A stretch of 64,000 bases of DNA from Aurantiochytrium sp. KH105 (lineage: Eukaryota; Sar; Bigyra; Thraustochytrida; Thraustochytriidae), in NCBI GenBank assembly GCA_003116975.1, contig BGKB01000060.1, positions 1-64,000 of the forward strand. Reading direction: 5' to 3'. The stretch's first letter is position 1. Each line of letters opens with the position of its first letter. Shown here in pieces: positions 37,311 through 47,549 of the stretch. The position numbers were made by a program, and so were the translations under genes. The notes under the pieces were generated by a model that was not told the DNA's origin, searched no databases, and was given only the letters and a program-made list of their open reading frames with translations.

Positions 37311-40182
37311 CTTGCCTGCCTCGCCTCCGGTTCGCCACTCGCCTCGACTTGCTCGCCCAGGCGCTTGGTTCTGCGCGCTCCACTCCACTCCTCCTCGTCC
37401 ACCCGCGGGCCCGAGGCACTTGATTCGCCCCCCAAAAAATTATAAATCCCTGGGACCCTTAATTTATTCTTCAAAAATTATTTTTTTCCTACCAACATTG
37501 ATGACGGGGAGTCGCACTTGCCCTCGCACTCGGACTCGCACTTGGACTCGCAGATCAGTGGCGGTCATTGCGATGATGATGATGATGAGGAGGAGGAACG
37601 AGCAATGATGAAGGCGTGGCAGCTAGAGGCGGCCGCGGCGAGAAGAATGCGACGTTGCTGTCGCCATCATGCTCCAAGCACCCTGAACCTAGCATGGCCG
37701 TCGCATCGTCCCAAATGGTCGCGACCCTCCGGCGCTCCGACGCAATCATAATGCGGTCGACCACTGTGACGACGAAAGGAAAGCCTTACAAGCCCTTTGC
37801 CACTCGCAGTCGCTCACTCGCTCGCTTGCTGTCGCACCTTCGCCTTGCTTGTCATTGCTGTTGCACGGCACGCAGGCACCCACCCACCCACCCCACACGG
37901 TGACCTCTCTCACGCGCCGCCCGCTTCCCGACCGACCGCCTCGAGAGGTGGCCGACCTCCCTCCCTCCCTCCCGCCAACGGGACACAAGCGCCAGCGCAG
38001 CGCCGACGAGCTTGACCCCGAGCGAGCGCTCGGCAGCGGCGCGGCCGCTCGACCTCGCGTCTCCCTCGACGCGGAGTCCATCCTGACGCGGCTATCGTGA
38101 CCGCGGCATGGCTGGCAGCGCGCTCGACGATGGCGCGGTCGGGTGATGCTTGGTCCTTCACGACGCGCTCGACGCGGACCTCGCGTCTCGGCCCGTCTCG
38201 CGGCCGCCTCGCCTCGCGGCCGCGGCCGTCGTCGCCTCCGGGCAGGGCAGTCTCAGGTCGGCTTGACCGCGAGCGACGCGGCGACGCTCGCTGGCGGCGG
38301 CACAAGGCGCAGCACAAGGCGCAGCACAAGGCGACAAACGACAACGGTGTCCGTCTGCTGATCCTACGGCGGCGCAGCGCAGGTGTCCGTCTCGGGACCG
38401 CCCTGCGCGAGATTCCAAGTTCGCCTTTGGCTCTATCCTTCGTGCCGGCACTTTTTCGTTCGACGAGTGGCGGGTTCGACGCGCCCGACTTCGAGGCACC
38501 GGCGAGACGCCCGCAGACCTCGCCGTCGCAGCCGTGCGTGCGTACGTGCGTGCGTGCAGCAGCTGCAGCTGCTCCAGCTGCTCTGTTCGTTGACGCAAGA
38601 AAAGATGCTGCAGCGCAGATGAGGGCGATCGAGTGAGTGAGAGATTGCTGCTGCTGCACGCACAGCGAGCTCGACTTCGTGCTGGAGCGGGCTTGCTTCT
38701 GGCAACGCTCGAGTCATACGTGTTATACTACTTCGGCCCACGGGGCCTCCCACCTCGAGTCTGCGCTGCACCGCAAGCGCAGGAACTTGAAGGTAGGTAA
38801 GTGACTCCGCCATTCTCAGTCAGAACCACCGCGATCGATCAATCGATCGCCGATTGATTGCTCGACCGACCGACCGACCGAACGACCGAACGAACGAACG
38901 AATGACGGAAGATCGAACCAAAAGCCCTCTTCGAAGAGGACTCCAGCTTGCCTCGCTGCTGCTCAGCTTGAAGAACGAGGCCGCCTCGACCTTCTTTCCT
39001 TCCTTCTTTCTTACTTTCCCACGCCGTCGATGCCCATCATCTCCTCGTTCATCTTCCGCAAGCAGGCAGCCCCACGTTACCCATTCTAGCCTCGTGACCC
39101 ACCCAGAGAAAAGGAAAAACCTGTCATCCTCGCCATTGCTCGCAAGGCCGCCGCTCTTCCGCCTCCTCCCCCTCCTCCTCGTCCCTCTCCTCGTCCCTCC
39201 CGCCGGCCTCGAGGCGCGCCTCGTGGGGAGGGGCGCCCTCCCTCTCCTCTCCCTCCCTCCCTCTGTGCCTGCCTGCGTCAGTAGGCAGACAGGCAGGCAG
39301 GCAGGCAGGCGCAAGTGCGCTATCCGCGGCGCAAGTGCGCTATCCGCGGCGCAAGTGCGGAATGGGCCGCGCACAGTGGCGGGCCCAGACAGACAGACAG
39401 ACAGACAGACAGAGAGAGAGACAGACGGTCAGACAGGCAGAAAGCAGAAAGAAAGCAGAAAGCAGAAAGCAGAAAGCAGACAGACAGACTTAGCAGAGGC
39501 GCCGCCCGCGCCGCGCGAGCCCAGCGGCGGCTGCGCTGCTGCCGCGCGGAGCCCGCGGCGCTCGCGCAGGCGGCCGCGGCGACCTCCGCGCGCGGCGTCC
39601 CTCCCTCCCTCGCTCCCTCCCTCCTCCCGCGGCGCCCGCGCAGGCGCCCGCGCAGCCCGGCGGCGGGCGCAGGAAGGAGGGAGGCGGGAGACAGAAAGAA
39701 GGGGACGCGCGAGGCGGAGATCGCCTCGCCTCGTCTCGCCGAGGCGCCGGCGAAGCGCCCCGCCCGCGCGCGCGGGCGAGCGAGCGGGCGGCGAGAGCGC
39801 GGCGAGAGCGCGGCCAGCGAGGACGGCCGCGCCGCGCTGCGCCGCGCGAAACCACTTCGCGCGCCCGGAGAGGCCCGGGCGACGCGGAGCGGGGCGCCGG
39901 GCGGCCAGGGCTCCCGCGCCGGGTATATATCGCCTCGGCGCCTGCGCACGCCGCGCCTCGCGCGAGGCCCGGCCCAGCCCAGCCCTGCTCAGCCCTGCTC
40001 GGCTCGCGCGACCTCGCTTGCTCACTCGCGCACTCCCGAACTCACGAGCGAGCGACGACCTTGCGGAAGAAGTCGCGGCGGACGCTACGACGACACCGTC
40101 GGGCCCTCGAGCCCGACTCCCGCGCAGCTCGTTCTTGCTGGTCCTCGCTCGCCCCCTTGCGCGCGCGTGAAAGGCGTCCGCG
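37311..40182. other. 2.9-kb GC-rich low-complexity gap; possible unresolved multi-exon gene
   Basis: Both flanking genes start outward. Simple repeats are dense: GAC/CGA words at 38860-38900, CAGA repeats at about 39388-39424, GCAGAAA repeats at about 39430-39480, a 20-bp unit three times at 39309-39368, and a TATATATC box at about 39923. Between 37.8 and 39.1 kb several short plus-strand stretches read like protein (HKRQRSADELDPERALG near 37985; KFAFGSILRAGTFSFDEW near 38418; ELDFVLERACFWQRSS near 38668), the last followed by a perfect donor GTAAGT at 38798-38803. I could not join them into one model. Long Arg/Pro frames at 38.9-40.2 kb are low complexity. Confidence 0.35.
39309..39368. repeat. 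20-bp tandem repeat containing GCGCAAGT, 3 copies
   Basis: GCGCAAGTGCGCTATCCGCG repeats at exactly 20-bp spacing with the octamer at 39309, 39329 and 39349; the third copy diverges after the octamer. The same octamer occurs in arrays upstream of the eS12 gene. Confidence 0.85.
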
Positions 40183-42009
40183 ATGGAGCCCGAGTCGATC
40201 GCGGCCGTCGGCGGCGTGCGAAGACCCCGCAGCGAGATGGCGTCCGCGATTGCGAGCAGCTTGCGAGAGTACGTGGAGCACAGGCAGCTGCAGCTGGACG
40301 CGTCAATACTTAACACAGATGCAGGTATGTCAGAAACCGTGCGCGGCGCAGTGCGCGTGATCCAGAACCTCGGCGGCGACGTGGAGTCGTTCCTCGCTGT
40401 GGATCTCGCACGCTTCCCACCATACTTTGGCCGCGCTATTGCCTGCAAGGCGAGCTACCAGATTCTCTTACAAATTGGGCGCGAACACAGAGCTGCAGAG
40501 GAGCTTCCGTGGCTCGAGTTCTGCAATATTCGCTTCAGAGGCTGGGACAAACTCCCGGCCGCCACCATGGCGTCTATATTCCCGCCATGCCAATTCTTTT
40601 ATTATATGCTCGTCGCGCTGAATGGCGCAACCCTCAACAGGGACTCCATTGGCTCATGCATGTATACCATTGGCGGCAATGACACAGACGATGTTCGCCC
40701 GTCTTCACCAATCGAGGCTTTGCGAACAAATGCACAGGATATCGTCACAGATACAGACGCGGATGCCAACCCGAGGAGGAACCTTCGGCTCGAGGAGAAC
40801 CCAAGAAACGTGGAATACGGTGACAACGACGGCGACGATGATGACAACGGCGACAACGATAGGGACGACGATGAGGTTGCCGCGTACAGCGCGAATTGGG
40901 CCACCGGCGCGAGCGAAAGAGGCAAAGTAGAGACAGGGAGAAAACGGGACGTCGACGATAGTGCCATCCGAGAAGACGAGGAAGACGTTGAGCTCAAGGG
41001 CATGGAGCCTGGCATCGCATATCTGCCCCGAGACAGCTTGCACGAACAGGCGCACTCCTCACGTTGCTTCGACGAGAGCGAGCAGGCATGGAATTCTCAG
41101 CGTGCCGACGGGTGGGCCTCTCAGAACAACAGTAGCAGAAGCAGCCGTCAAGGCGAAGGTAGCAGCAACGGCGGCAGCGGCAACCACACTGAGCCCAGAG
41201 GATGGGGGACCGGTGCGAGCGCGCGAGGGCGAGCGAGTCCTTCAAGTCGATTAAGTGGAACGCACGAAAGTCTCGTGGCGCCCAGCGCCAGCATCACAAC
41301 GTACAAAGATCATGCCGAAGACCTTGTCGAGCAGATGCTCGGTGCTCGAAGCGGCGGATCGCAAGGGCACGTGACCAAGGCAAGGTCGCCCTCCGTGGAG
41401 GAGCTTGTGACTGAATTTCGCTCGATGAGCGTCGAGGAAATGGCCGATTTGATTGAAGTGAATCATCTTCTCGAGTACGATGCGGACCGTGCTTCCCAGC
41501 TCGCTCTCGAGTGGGACCTCGAGTCTGGTCGACAGAGCCAGGACCTGAACTCGCCAGAAACCCGAGCCATGCAGGAGAGTGAGCTCGCCGAAGCGGAAGA
41601 GGCGTGCGACGTAGGTGCCGCTGCCGCGCTCGCAGATCAACGCGGAGACTTTCCATCCCTGTTCACACTTTCGCTCCGCTCTTTTGTACGGCACAAGGTC
41701 GATCTCGGTGAGCTTCCCGAGTACATTGTCGAGATGGTTATGAGCTACTTGCTCGTGGCCGTAGACCTAGGGACTCTGGACATGCGCGAGTGGCCGTCGG
41801 GAACAATGTTGGAGCTCGCGCGCCGCGCACCGGGCCATCTGCTCATGGACATTCCGCACGAAAACCGAGCGGAAGCCGAACAGCCATGGGAAGCTTTCTG
41901 CGAGGTGCGTTTTGGGCAAGACTATCTGTCCGTCATCAACCCTGGGATTGCGCAGATGTTCACTCCGTGTAGGATATTCTACCTCCTTTTGCAGAGGGAG
42001 GCCTTTTAG
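40183..42009 (+). CDS. Unrecognised 608-aa protein with an N- and C-terminal duplicated F-box-like module
   Basis: ATG 40183 opens the frame. Two related modules of ~75 residues sit at the ends: ~70-146 and ~530-606. Shared pattern: PW-x2-FC-x2-RF, then 13-14 residues, then A-x2-F-x-PC-x2-FY-x2-L (ELPWLEFCNIRF...FPPCQFFYYML; EQPWEAFCEVRF...FTPCRIFYLLL). The C-terminal copy is preceded by LPEYIVEMVMSYLLV, which looks like the start of an F-box, and the PW..FC..RF part resembles the end of one, so these may be diverged F-box-like folds. The middle 380 residues are acidic, Ser/Asn/Gly-rich and disordered, with a helical patch VEELVTEFRSMSVEEMADLIEVNHLLE (~405-430) that could be a protein-binding helix pair. 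No catalytic motif seen. I do not recognise the family. Confidence 0.75.
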   Translation: MEPESIAAVGGVRRPRSEMASAIASSLREYVEHRQLQLDASILNTDAGMSETVRGAVRVIQNLGGDVESFLAVDLARFPPYFGRAIACKASYQILLQIGREHRAAEELPWLEFCNIRFRGWDKLPAATMASIFPPCQFFYYMLVALNGATLNRDSIGSCMYTIGGNDTDDVRPSSPIEALRTNAQDIVTDTDADANPRRNLRLEENPRNVEYGDNDGDDDDNGDNDRDDDEVAAYSANWATGASERGKVETGRKRDVDDSAIREDEEDVELKGMEPGIAYLPRDSLHEQAHSSRCFDESEQAWNSQRADGWASQNNSSRSSRQGEGSSNGGSGNHTEPRGWGTGASARGRASPSSRLSGTHESLVAPSASITTYKDHAEDLVEQMLGARSGGSQGHVTKARSPSVEELVTEFRSMSVEEMADLIEVNHLLEYDADRASQLALEWDLESGRQSQDLNSPETRAMQESELAEAEEACDVGAAAALADQRGDFPSLFTLSLRSFVRHKVDLGELPEYIVEMVMSYLLVAVDLGTLDMREWPSGTMLELARRAPGHLLMDIPHENRAEAEQPWEAFCEVRFGQDYLSVINPGIAQMFTPCRIFYLLLQREAF

Positions 42010-42740
42010 CTTGTCGTCGTCGTCGTCGTATGAGGGTGGACGATAAGCGCATCGAGATCGCTATGATCATGGTGCCAGATTTGTATAGTTTCTCATCAGT
42101 GTGACGGTGCTTTCTGTCTCACAATAGGATCGCGAGAAACAAGACCTGGTTGCAATGCTCGTATGGATGCAACCTTTATGTTGTATTGCTGATTGTTGTT
42201 ATTGGCGGTCGTTGTGCGTTCAAAATTCGACCGAAAGACCGTCAAGCATAAATGAACAAAGGATGACGGAAGATGATGAAGGAGATGTTGCAATGGAAAC
42301 GGATTTTTTTGAGTGTTACAAACGTCAGATTCAAACTTGAGAGAGAGGAACAAGAAGACGTTAAAAGTGCTGCTCCACAAGGAAAAGAAAGAGTGTCTAG
42401 ACTTGAACCGCGCGGTTGCGCCCAGGCCTGCGTGCAGAATCAAGTGCGCCCGCGCTCGTAATTGCATGAAGATGCCGAGGCTTGACCTGATGGGCTTTGT
42501 TTTTTTGCAGGAGTTTGACGCAAAAAGCCCTTGGTATCGCCTGCCTCCTCAGTCACCGCAGTATCCGCCTCTGCGTCCAGACATTCGAAACATCAAAGGA
42601 GAGAACGAGCTGGTATACAGTTCCAAATGAGATTCAGGAGGAACCTTCCGCTTCGGTGCTTCTCTGTCTCTTCGCCTTTGCTATGAACCGAGACGACAAA
42701 TTAGGTAGGCCAGACATCAAGAATGAGACAATGTTCTCCC
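42010..42740. other. Convergent 3' flanks, module protein (+) / TRM112 (-)
   Basis: About 730 bp. GTCGTC repeats follow the upstream stop. TTTTTTTGCAGGAG at about 42502-42515 looks like a 3' splice site on the plus strand, followed by a short protein-like frame ending near 42630 (FDAKSPWYRLPPQSPQYPPLRPDIRN); it may be a small unannotated exon but no 5' partner was found. Confidence 0.4.
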
Positions 42741-43109
42741 TCAAACTTCGTCCTCATTCAAGAGCATGTTGGGAATGCCGTTCGTGATGGTGAACTTGCG
42801 TCCCGACTCCGGGCAGATGAGGGCACCTTCGACCACGACGACCTCAAGCAAGGCACGGTGAAACTTTTTCAAAAAGTCCTCCTGCTCCAAGAGCTCGGGC
42901 GTAACAGCCTCGGGAAGGCCCTCCTCGCCAAGTTGCGCGGCTGCAGCCCGAAACACGGGCCATTCGAGCTTTTCCACGATTCCTTGCAAAAAGGCTGGGT
43001 TCATCTCCGTCTCGCGGATCTCCTTGGTCGTCACCTCAATTTTGAGAGGGTAGCCGTTGTTGACGCCCTTCACATTGCACTTGAGCATGTTGTGCGTAAG
43101 GAGCTTCAT
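42741..43109 (-). CDS. TRM112: TRM112 (activator subunit of several methyltransferases), 122 aa
   Basis: ATG 43109 gives MKLLTHNMLKCNVKGV, the standard TRM112 start; three codons before it in frame begin at GTG and are ignored. The family features are in order: NML.C..KG..GYPLKIEV, a long helical insert with NPAFLQGIVEKLEWPVFRAAA, and the C-terminal GALICPESGRKFTITNGIPNMLLNEDEV. As in animals the zinc-binding cysteines are incomplete (only single Cys remain at each site). TRM112 is an obligate small partner for tRNA, rRNA (BUD23, METTL5) and release-factor (HEMK2/Mtq2) methyltransferases. Length (122) is that of the family. Confidence 0.95.
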   Translation of the reverse strand: MKLLTHNMLKCNVKGVNNGYPLKIEVTTKEIRETEMNPAFLQGIVEKLEWPVFRAAAAQLGEEGLPEAVTPELLEQEDFLKKFHRALLEVVVVEGALICPESGRKFTITNGIPNMLLNEDEV

Positions 43110-43796
43110 CTTGACCACGACGACAACGACGACAACGGCGACGACACAAGCAACGAAAGCTAGCGTACGAACTTCGACTCGATCGCCTTTCTCAACTCAG
43201 AATCACGCCACGCGCCGTCCAGGGTGGCGTCTCGCGGACAGAAGAAAAGAGGAGAGCGCAGCAAGGGGTCTTCGTCGCGAAGTGACGGAGCGCGCGGCTG
43301 CCCGACGAAAGGTCCTTCCCTTGGTCGACGAAGCAGGAGGAGCAGCACCACCAGCAGACAGTTCTGCGATGGCTAGCATGCCTCGGCCAGTGATTTTTCT
43401 CTTTTCTTTTTTTTCTTTTTTCACAAGCACTCCCCATGTTCCCGCATTTGTATCCGCAACCCATTTTAATGTACGAAAAAGGGTTCTGCAAAAAACGACC
43501 GAAGTTGAACTACGAAAGAAAGACTCGAGGCGACTCTCGCTTGTGATCGACGAGGTCGCTCGCTCCTCGCGCTGCCGACTAGACCGTAGTGAGCTTCGAA
43601 ACGAGAAATCTCCCTGCAGAACCCGAGCTTTAGGCGCCTGGGGCGCAAAGGTCGGTGCTGTCCGGACTCTTGAGGGCGCAGACAGGCTAGGCACTTGCGC
43701 CTTTTGGGTTTAGGACACATCATACAGTGAGCGAGTGAGTGGGACGCGACGCCGCTACTGCGACTACATCTGAAGGAACTCAAGCAAGCTCGAAGA
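43110..43796. promoter_or_regulatory. Divergent upstream region, TRM112 (-) / motif-repeat protein (+)
   Basis: No supported gene. ACTTGCGC (reverse of GCGCAAGT) lies at 43693-43700, about 100 bp before the plus-strand ATG, and GGCGCAAAG at about 43643. GAC/AAC triplets occur next to the TRM112 start. Confidence 0.45.
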
Positions 43797-46700
43797 ATGA
43801 TTCCGGTAGGACACCAGCTCGCTCGTACGCCTGTACAAGCGCAAGTTCAGACGCAGACAACGCGTGAAGAAGAACGAGCACGCAACGCTGCAAATGAAAA
43901 TGAAAGTCGTGCACTCCGCGGAAAGACGCATAGGTCTCCAGACTGGTCCACCTTTTCTGAAATTGTCCTTCCGGGTCGGAAACCTCTGCAGAACATTGCC
44001 GTCAACCAAGGCGACGCTGTAACCAATGATCATGGTACCAAACGCCCTAATCGAGTCGACAACGTCCAGCCAGCAGAGTACAACAAGCGCCATAAACCAC
44101 TTGACGCGCGCGCACAACGCAACGCCGTCCCTTTAGGGAATTCCCTCGCAAGAACGCCTCCCAATCCTTCCGAGAATGCTCACACCGCGTCATCATCGCT
44201 TGTGGCGGAACACAGACCTCTTGCGAAGTCGGTGACAAATGTTCCTTTTCGTAATACCATCCCTACAGGCACGGGTCTTGCGAGGACACCACTCAACAGT
44301 GCATCAATGCAATCAATTGCCAAACCCGGGAAGGCAATGATTCCACCACGAAACATCATTCCCTCCGGCACTGGACTTGCGAGAACCCCACTCGCAACCG
44401 CAAGTGCCACGCAGAACGAACCAGAGTCTACAAAGGCTCGCGTCCAACCGCGGAACATTATTCCATCCGGAACCGGGCTCGCAAGGACCCCAATTGTGAG
44501 CGCATCCGCACAAACGGAAACCAGCGTCATCGCACAAGATCCTTTCGACCATGGTACCGTTAACGCCCAACCCGCGCAACACGCAAAGCCGCGTAACATC
44601 ATTCCATCCGGCACTGGACTTGCGAGAACACCACTCGCAACCGCAAGTGCCACGCAGAACGAACCAGAGTCTACAAAGGCTCGCGTCCAACCGCGGAACA
44701 TCATTCCATCCGGAACCGGGCTCGCAAGGACCCCAATTGTGAGCGCATCCGCACAAACGGAAACCAGCGTCATCGCACAAGATTCTTTTGGCCATGGTAC
44801 CGTTAACGCCCATGCCGCGCAACACGCAAAGCCGCGTAACATCATCCCATCCGGCACTGGACTTGCGAGAACACCACTCGCAACCGCAAGTGCCACGCAG
44901 AACGAACCAGAGTCCACAAAGGCTCGCGTCCAACCGCGGAACATCATTCCATCCGGAACCGGGCTCGCAAGGACCCCAATTGTGAGCGCATCCGCACAAA
45001 CGGAAACCAGCGATATCGCACAAGGTTCTTTCGGCCATGGTACTGATAACGCCCATGCCGCGCAACCCGCAAAGCCGCGTAATATCATCCCATCCGGAAC
45101 CGGGCTCGCAAGAACTCCTGTTCTTTCAAGCGATGGTACTCTTGTCAACTCGCGTAATCGACACCATGAAAGTACGGCAATCGCCCCTCTCCAACGACAC
45201 GCGACTGGAAACTCGACCAAAGCGCTGCGAACAGAGAACGACAACTCGGAACTGTCTGCGCTTGGCCAGAAAACTCCAATGCTGACGAAGCCCCGCAATT
45301 GGATCCCCTCAGGCACTGGCTTGGCAAGAACCCCGAACTTGGGCGAAACTGCAGCGGCAAGGGACTCGGTTGGGACTTTCCAACCTGAAAGCGTCACAGC
45401 GCCGGCACCCCCACCTCAGGCAATCGAAAGCAAGGCCCGCAAAATCGTTTCTTCCGAAAGCGACCTCGCAAGAACGCCTGTGCTTCCTGGCAACGTTATA
45501 GGTGCAGCAGTATCGGCGCAGGCACGGTCGACTCCTTTAGCAACCGGCAGCGAAGTTGGCGCCAAAGCTGGCATCTCCTTGAAACCCCGCAACGTCATCC
45601 CATCGGGAAGAGGACTTGCGCGGACTCCTCTTGACGAGGTTCCTCGCGCCGCAGAGCCCCAAATCCCTGTCGTGGAGCCGGCATCACTAAACGAACAGCC
45701 ACCGAAACAACGAAACTTGATCCCTTCAGGAAACGGTCTCGCGCGTACTCCAGTCCAGGCTGATGACGCTTCGCAAATTCCAACTAGTGACTCAACTCAC
45801 ACCGCCGCTACTAGTGGAGCAAACGGCGATGTATCTACGGTGTACGAAGCCAAGATTCCTCGCAATGTGATTCCTTCAGGAAAAGGTCTTGCAAGGACCC
45901 CCAGCGGGGCAACAGTTTCACAATCATTATCATTGGCATCTTCTAAAGTAGTCGACGACACAATGCCAATGGACAACGCCGTCATGAGGACGCAAAATGT
46001 GATTTCTTCAGGCAAGGAAATTGGTAGAACCCCTCTTACTGCTGATCGTGCGTCTCAAGAGCAAAATCGTGCATCAACGTCTACGCGGAAAGAAGTATCG
46101 TCACTTACGAACAGTAGCCGAGCTACGAAGCACGAAGACTCCTTTTCAAAGAAAAAGGAAGGTTCTGATAATGCCAAGGAACCAAAGGAAAACATCATGA
46201 GCAGTGGAAATAGAAACTTGCAGATGCGAAGCCCGCTTCAAGCCACCAACGAGACGGCTTGGAAGGAAGACCTTGCAGCTGGCGAATCAAAAAGCCACCC
46301 GAAAGGCGAGGAACCCCAATTGAAAGGCAAAACACTGGACAGAGGCGAGCAGAGCGAGGAAGCCCAGTTCCAAAGAGCTTCTTTTTCTTCTCCGTCGATC
46401 GAGTCTCCTCGCTCCGCACCGCAATCAAATAAAGGTAAGGACATTTCTGAGCACAAGGAAAATGGAGGCAGTTTGTCGGCAAGCATGGATCAGGGCACAA
46501 GCGAAATTGCCAGTCCAGTCTCGGTTGCAGCCAGCTCGCATGAGCTTGAGATGGGCTCGCCCGGGACATTCGCCTCGGGCAGATCTGTTGCGGATAGCTC
46601 GTCGTCGTCCCTCATGCATCAAGTTGACAGTGACGAAGATGCAATTGTCAACGCTGACCAAGCTTACATTCGGCATTTGAGCAACGTCAAGAAGCTCGAG

Positions 46701-47549
46701 CACATCCGCGAAGAGCTGCATACCCTTCGGCGTCGCTACAAGGAAGTCAGCCAACATGCCGACGAGGTCGAGTACCGCGCAGAGCGGCTTAATGAATCAG
46801 CAGAGGATGCCTCGCGTCGTCTTGCACACGCCACGGAGTGGTTGCGGCAGGCGGGATTTCTGGCCGAGGGTGAGGACCTTTCTCAAGTCGAATCGCTGCG
46901 GGCTTTGAGCAATGGTCGACTCGGCGAGGCGATTCATAAGATTACCGAGGAGACGGAGAATGCCCGCGCAGCGCAGCGCAAACGAGCTCGTGTGCTGCGT
47001 CGCGCTCGTGAAGAGGCTGCCAAAGTCGAGGTAGGAACTCCTGCGTTCGAGAAGCTGGAGAGGGCCCGCGACGAGCAGGCAGCGCTTCGCGCACGTGCGC
47101 AGCAACAGTCGCAGACAATTCGTAGCATCGAGATGAAGATGCGCGATTGCGATTCCGCTCTTTCTACCCCGGCACGTGAGCTCACGGATCACGAGGTGCG
47201 CGACTTGCGTCAGGAGCAACGTCATCTTCAACAGCGTAAGTTTATTCATTCTGCAAGTGTGGGAGAGGGTGAGGGGAAGGGGGGATTAGAGGGAAAGGAA
47301 AGGAAAGGAAAGGAAAGGAAAGGAAATGAGCGAGACATCACTGACAAAAAGAATTACTCGCTCACTCGATCGCTTACTTGCTCGTTCGCTCACGCTTGAC
47401 ACAAAATAGAACTGAGCTCGTTACATGCAGCCCAGCACACTGACAAGTCGGAAGCCGCCGCACGCGTGCTCCTGCGACGCGTCGAAATGTTCGTCCTGCG
47501 ATACGAGACCTTGCGTCGAACCGCGCGCCTCCTTCGACGCTGGCGTTGA
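43797..47549 (+). CDS. GLARTP motif-repeat and coiled-coil protein, two exons, 1192 aa
   Basis: Exon 1 runs 43797-47235 and exon 2 47410-47549. Reading through the intron gives only low-complexity sequence, whereas splicing at GTAAGT/ATAG keeps frame and continues a coiled coil to the end (RVLLRRVEMFVLRYETLRR). The N-terminal two thirds carries about 16 copies of a motif with consensus N-[IVLW]-IPSG-x-GLARTP, the first at residue 2 (IPVGHQLARTP) and the last a diverged SSGKEIGRTP near 740. Residues 185-427 are three tandem 81-residue units, each with two motifs. Every motif ends in a TP, a possible proline-directed kinase site. Residues ~957-1190 are a strong coiled coil. No signal peptide. 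Unrecognised family; a scaffold with many docking or phosphorylation sites is inference. Confidence 0.8.
44349..45077 (+). repeat. 243-bp tandem repeat, three in-frame copies
   Basis: Copies begin at 44349, 44592 and 44835, with a partial fourth from 45078; the period is exactly 243 bp (81 codons). They differ by only a few substitutions, so the duplication is recent or homogenised. Each copy encodes two IPSGTGLARTP motifs separated by distinct linkers. Confidence 0.92.
47236..47409 (+). other. Intron of the GLARTP protein gene (174 bp)
   Basis: Donor CAGC-GTAAGT at 47236 and acceptor ACAAAATAG ending at 47409. It holds a GGAAA repeat at about 47297-47330 and pyrimidine-rich sequence before the acceptor. 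The codon split across the intron (C + AA) becomes Gln. Confidence 0.8.

Noticed and set aside
37910-38659. 249-codon minus-strand frame
   Set aside because: Arg/Ala-rich throughout, in competition with plausible segments on the other strand; not supported as a gene.
38854-40170. 438-codon plus-strand frame in the 39-40 kb gap
   Set aside because: Arg/Pro/Ala low complexity across simple repeats (CAGA, GCAGAAA); lack of stops is due to base composition.
44180-45397. 405-codon minus-strand frame over the 243-bp repeats
   Set aside because: Mirror image of the repeat array of a well-supported plus-strand gene; the pattern is copied by the repeat.
47410-47549. Reading straight through the GLARTP gene to a stop at 47399
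   Set aside because: Past 47235 the read-through is Gly/Lys low complexity; the spliced reading continues a coiled coil, so the intron model is preferred.
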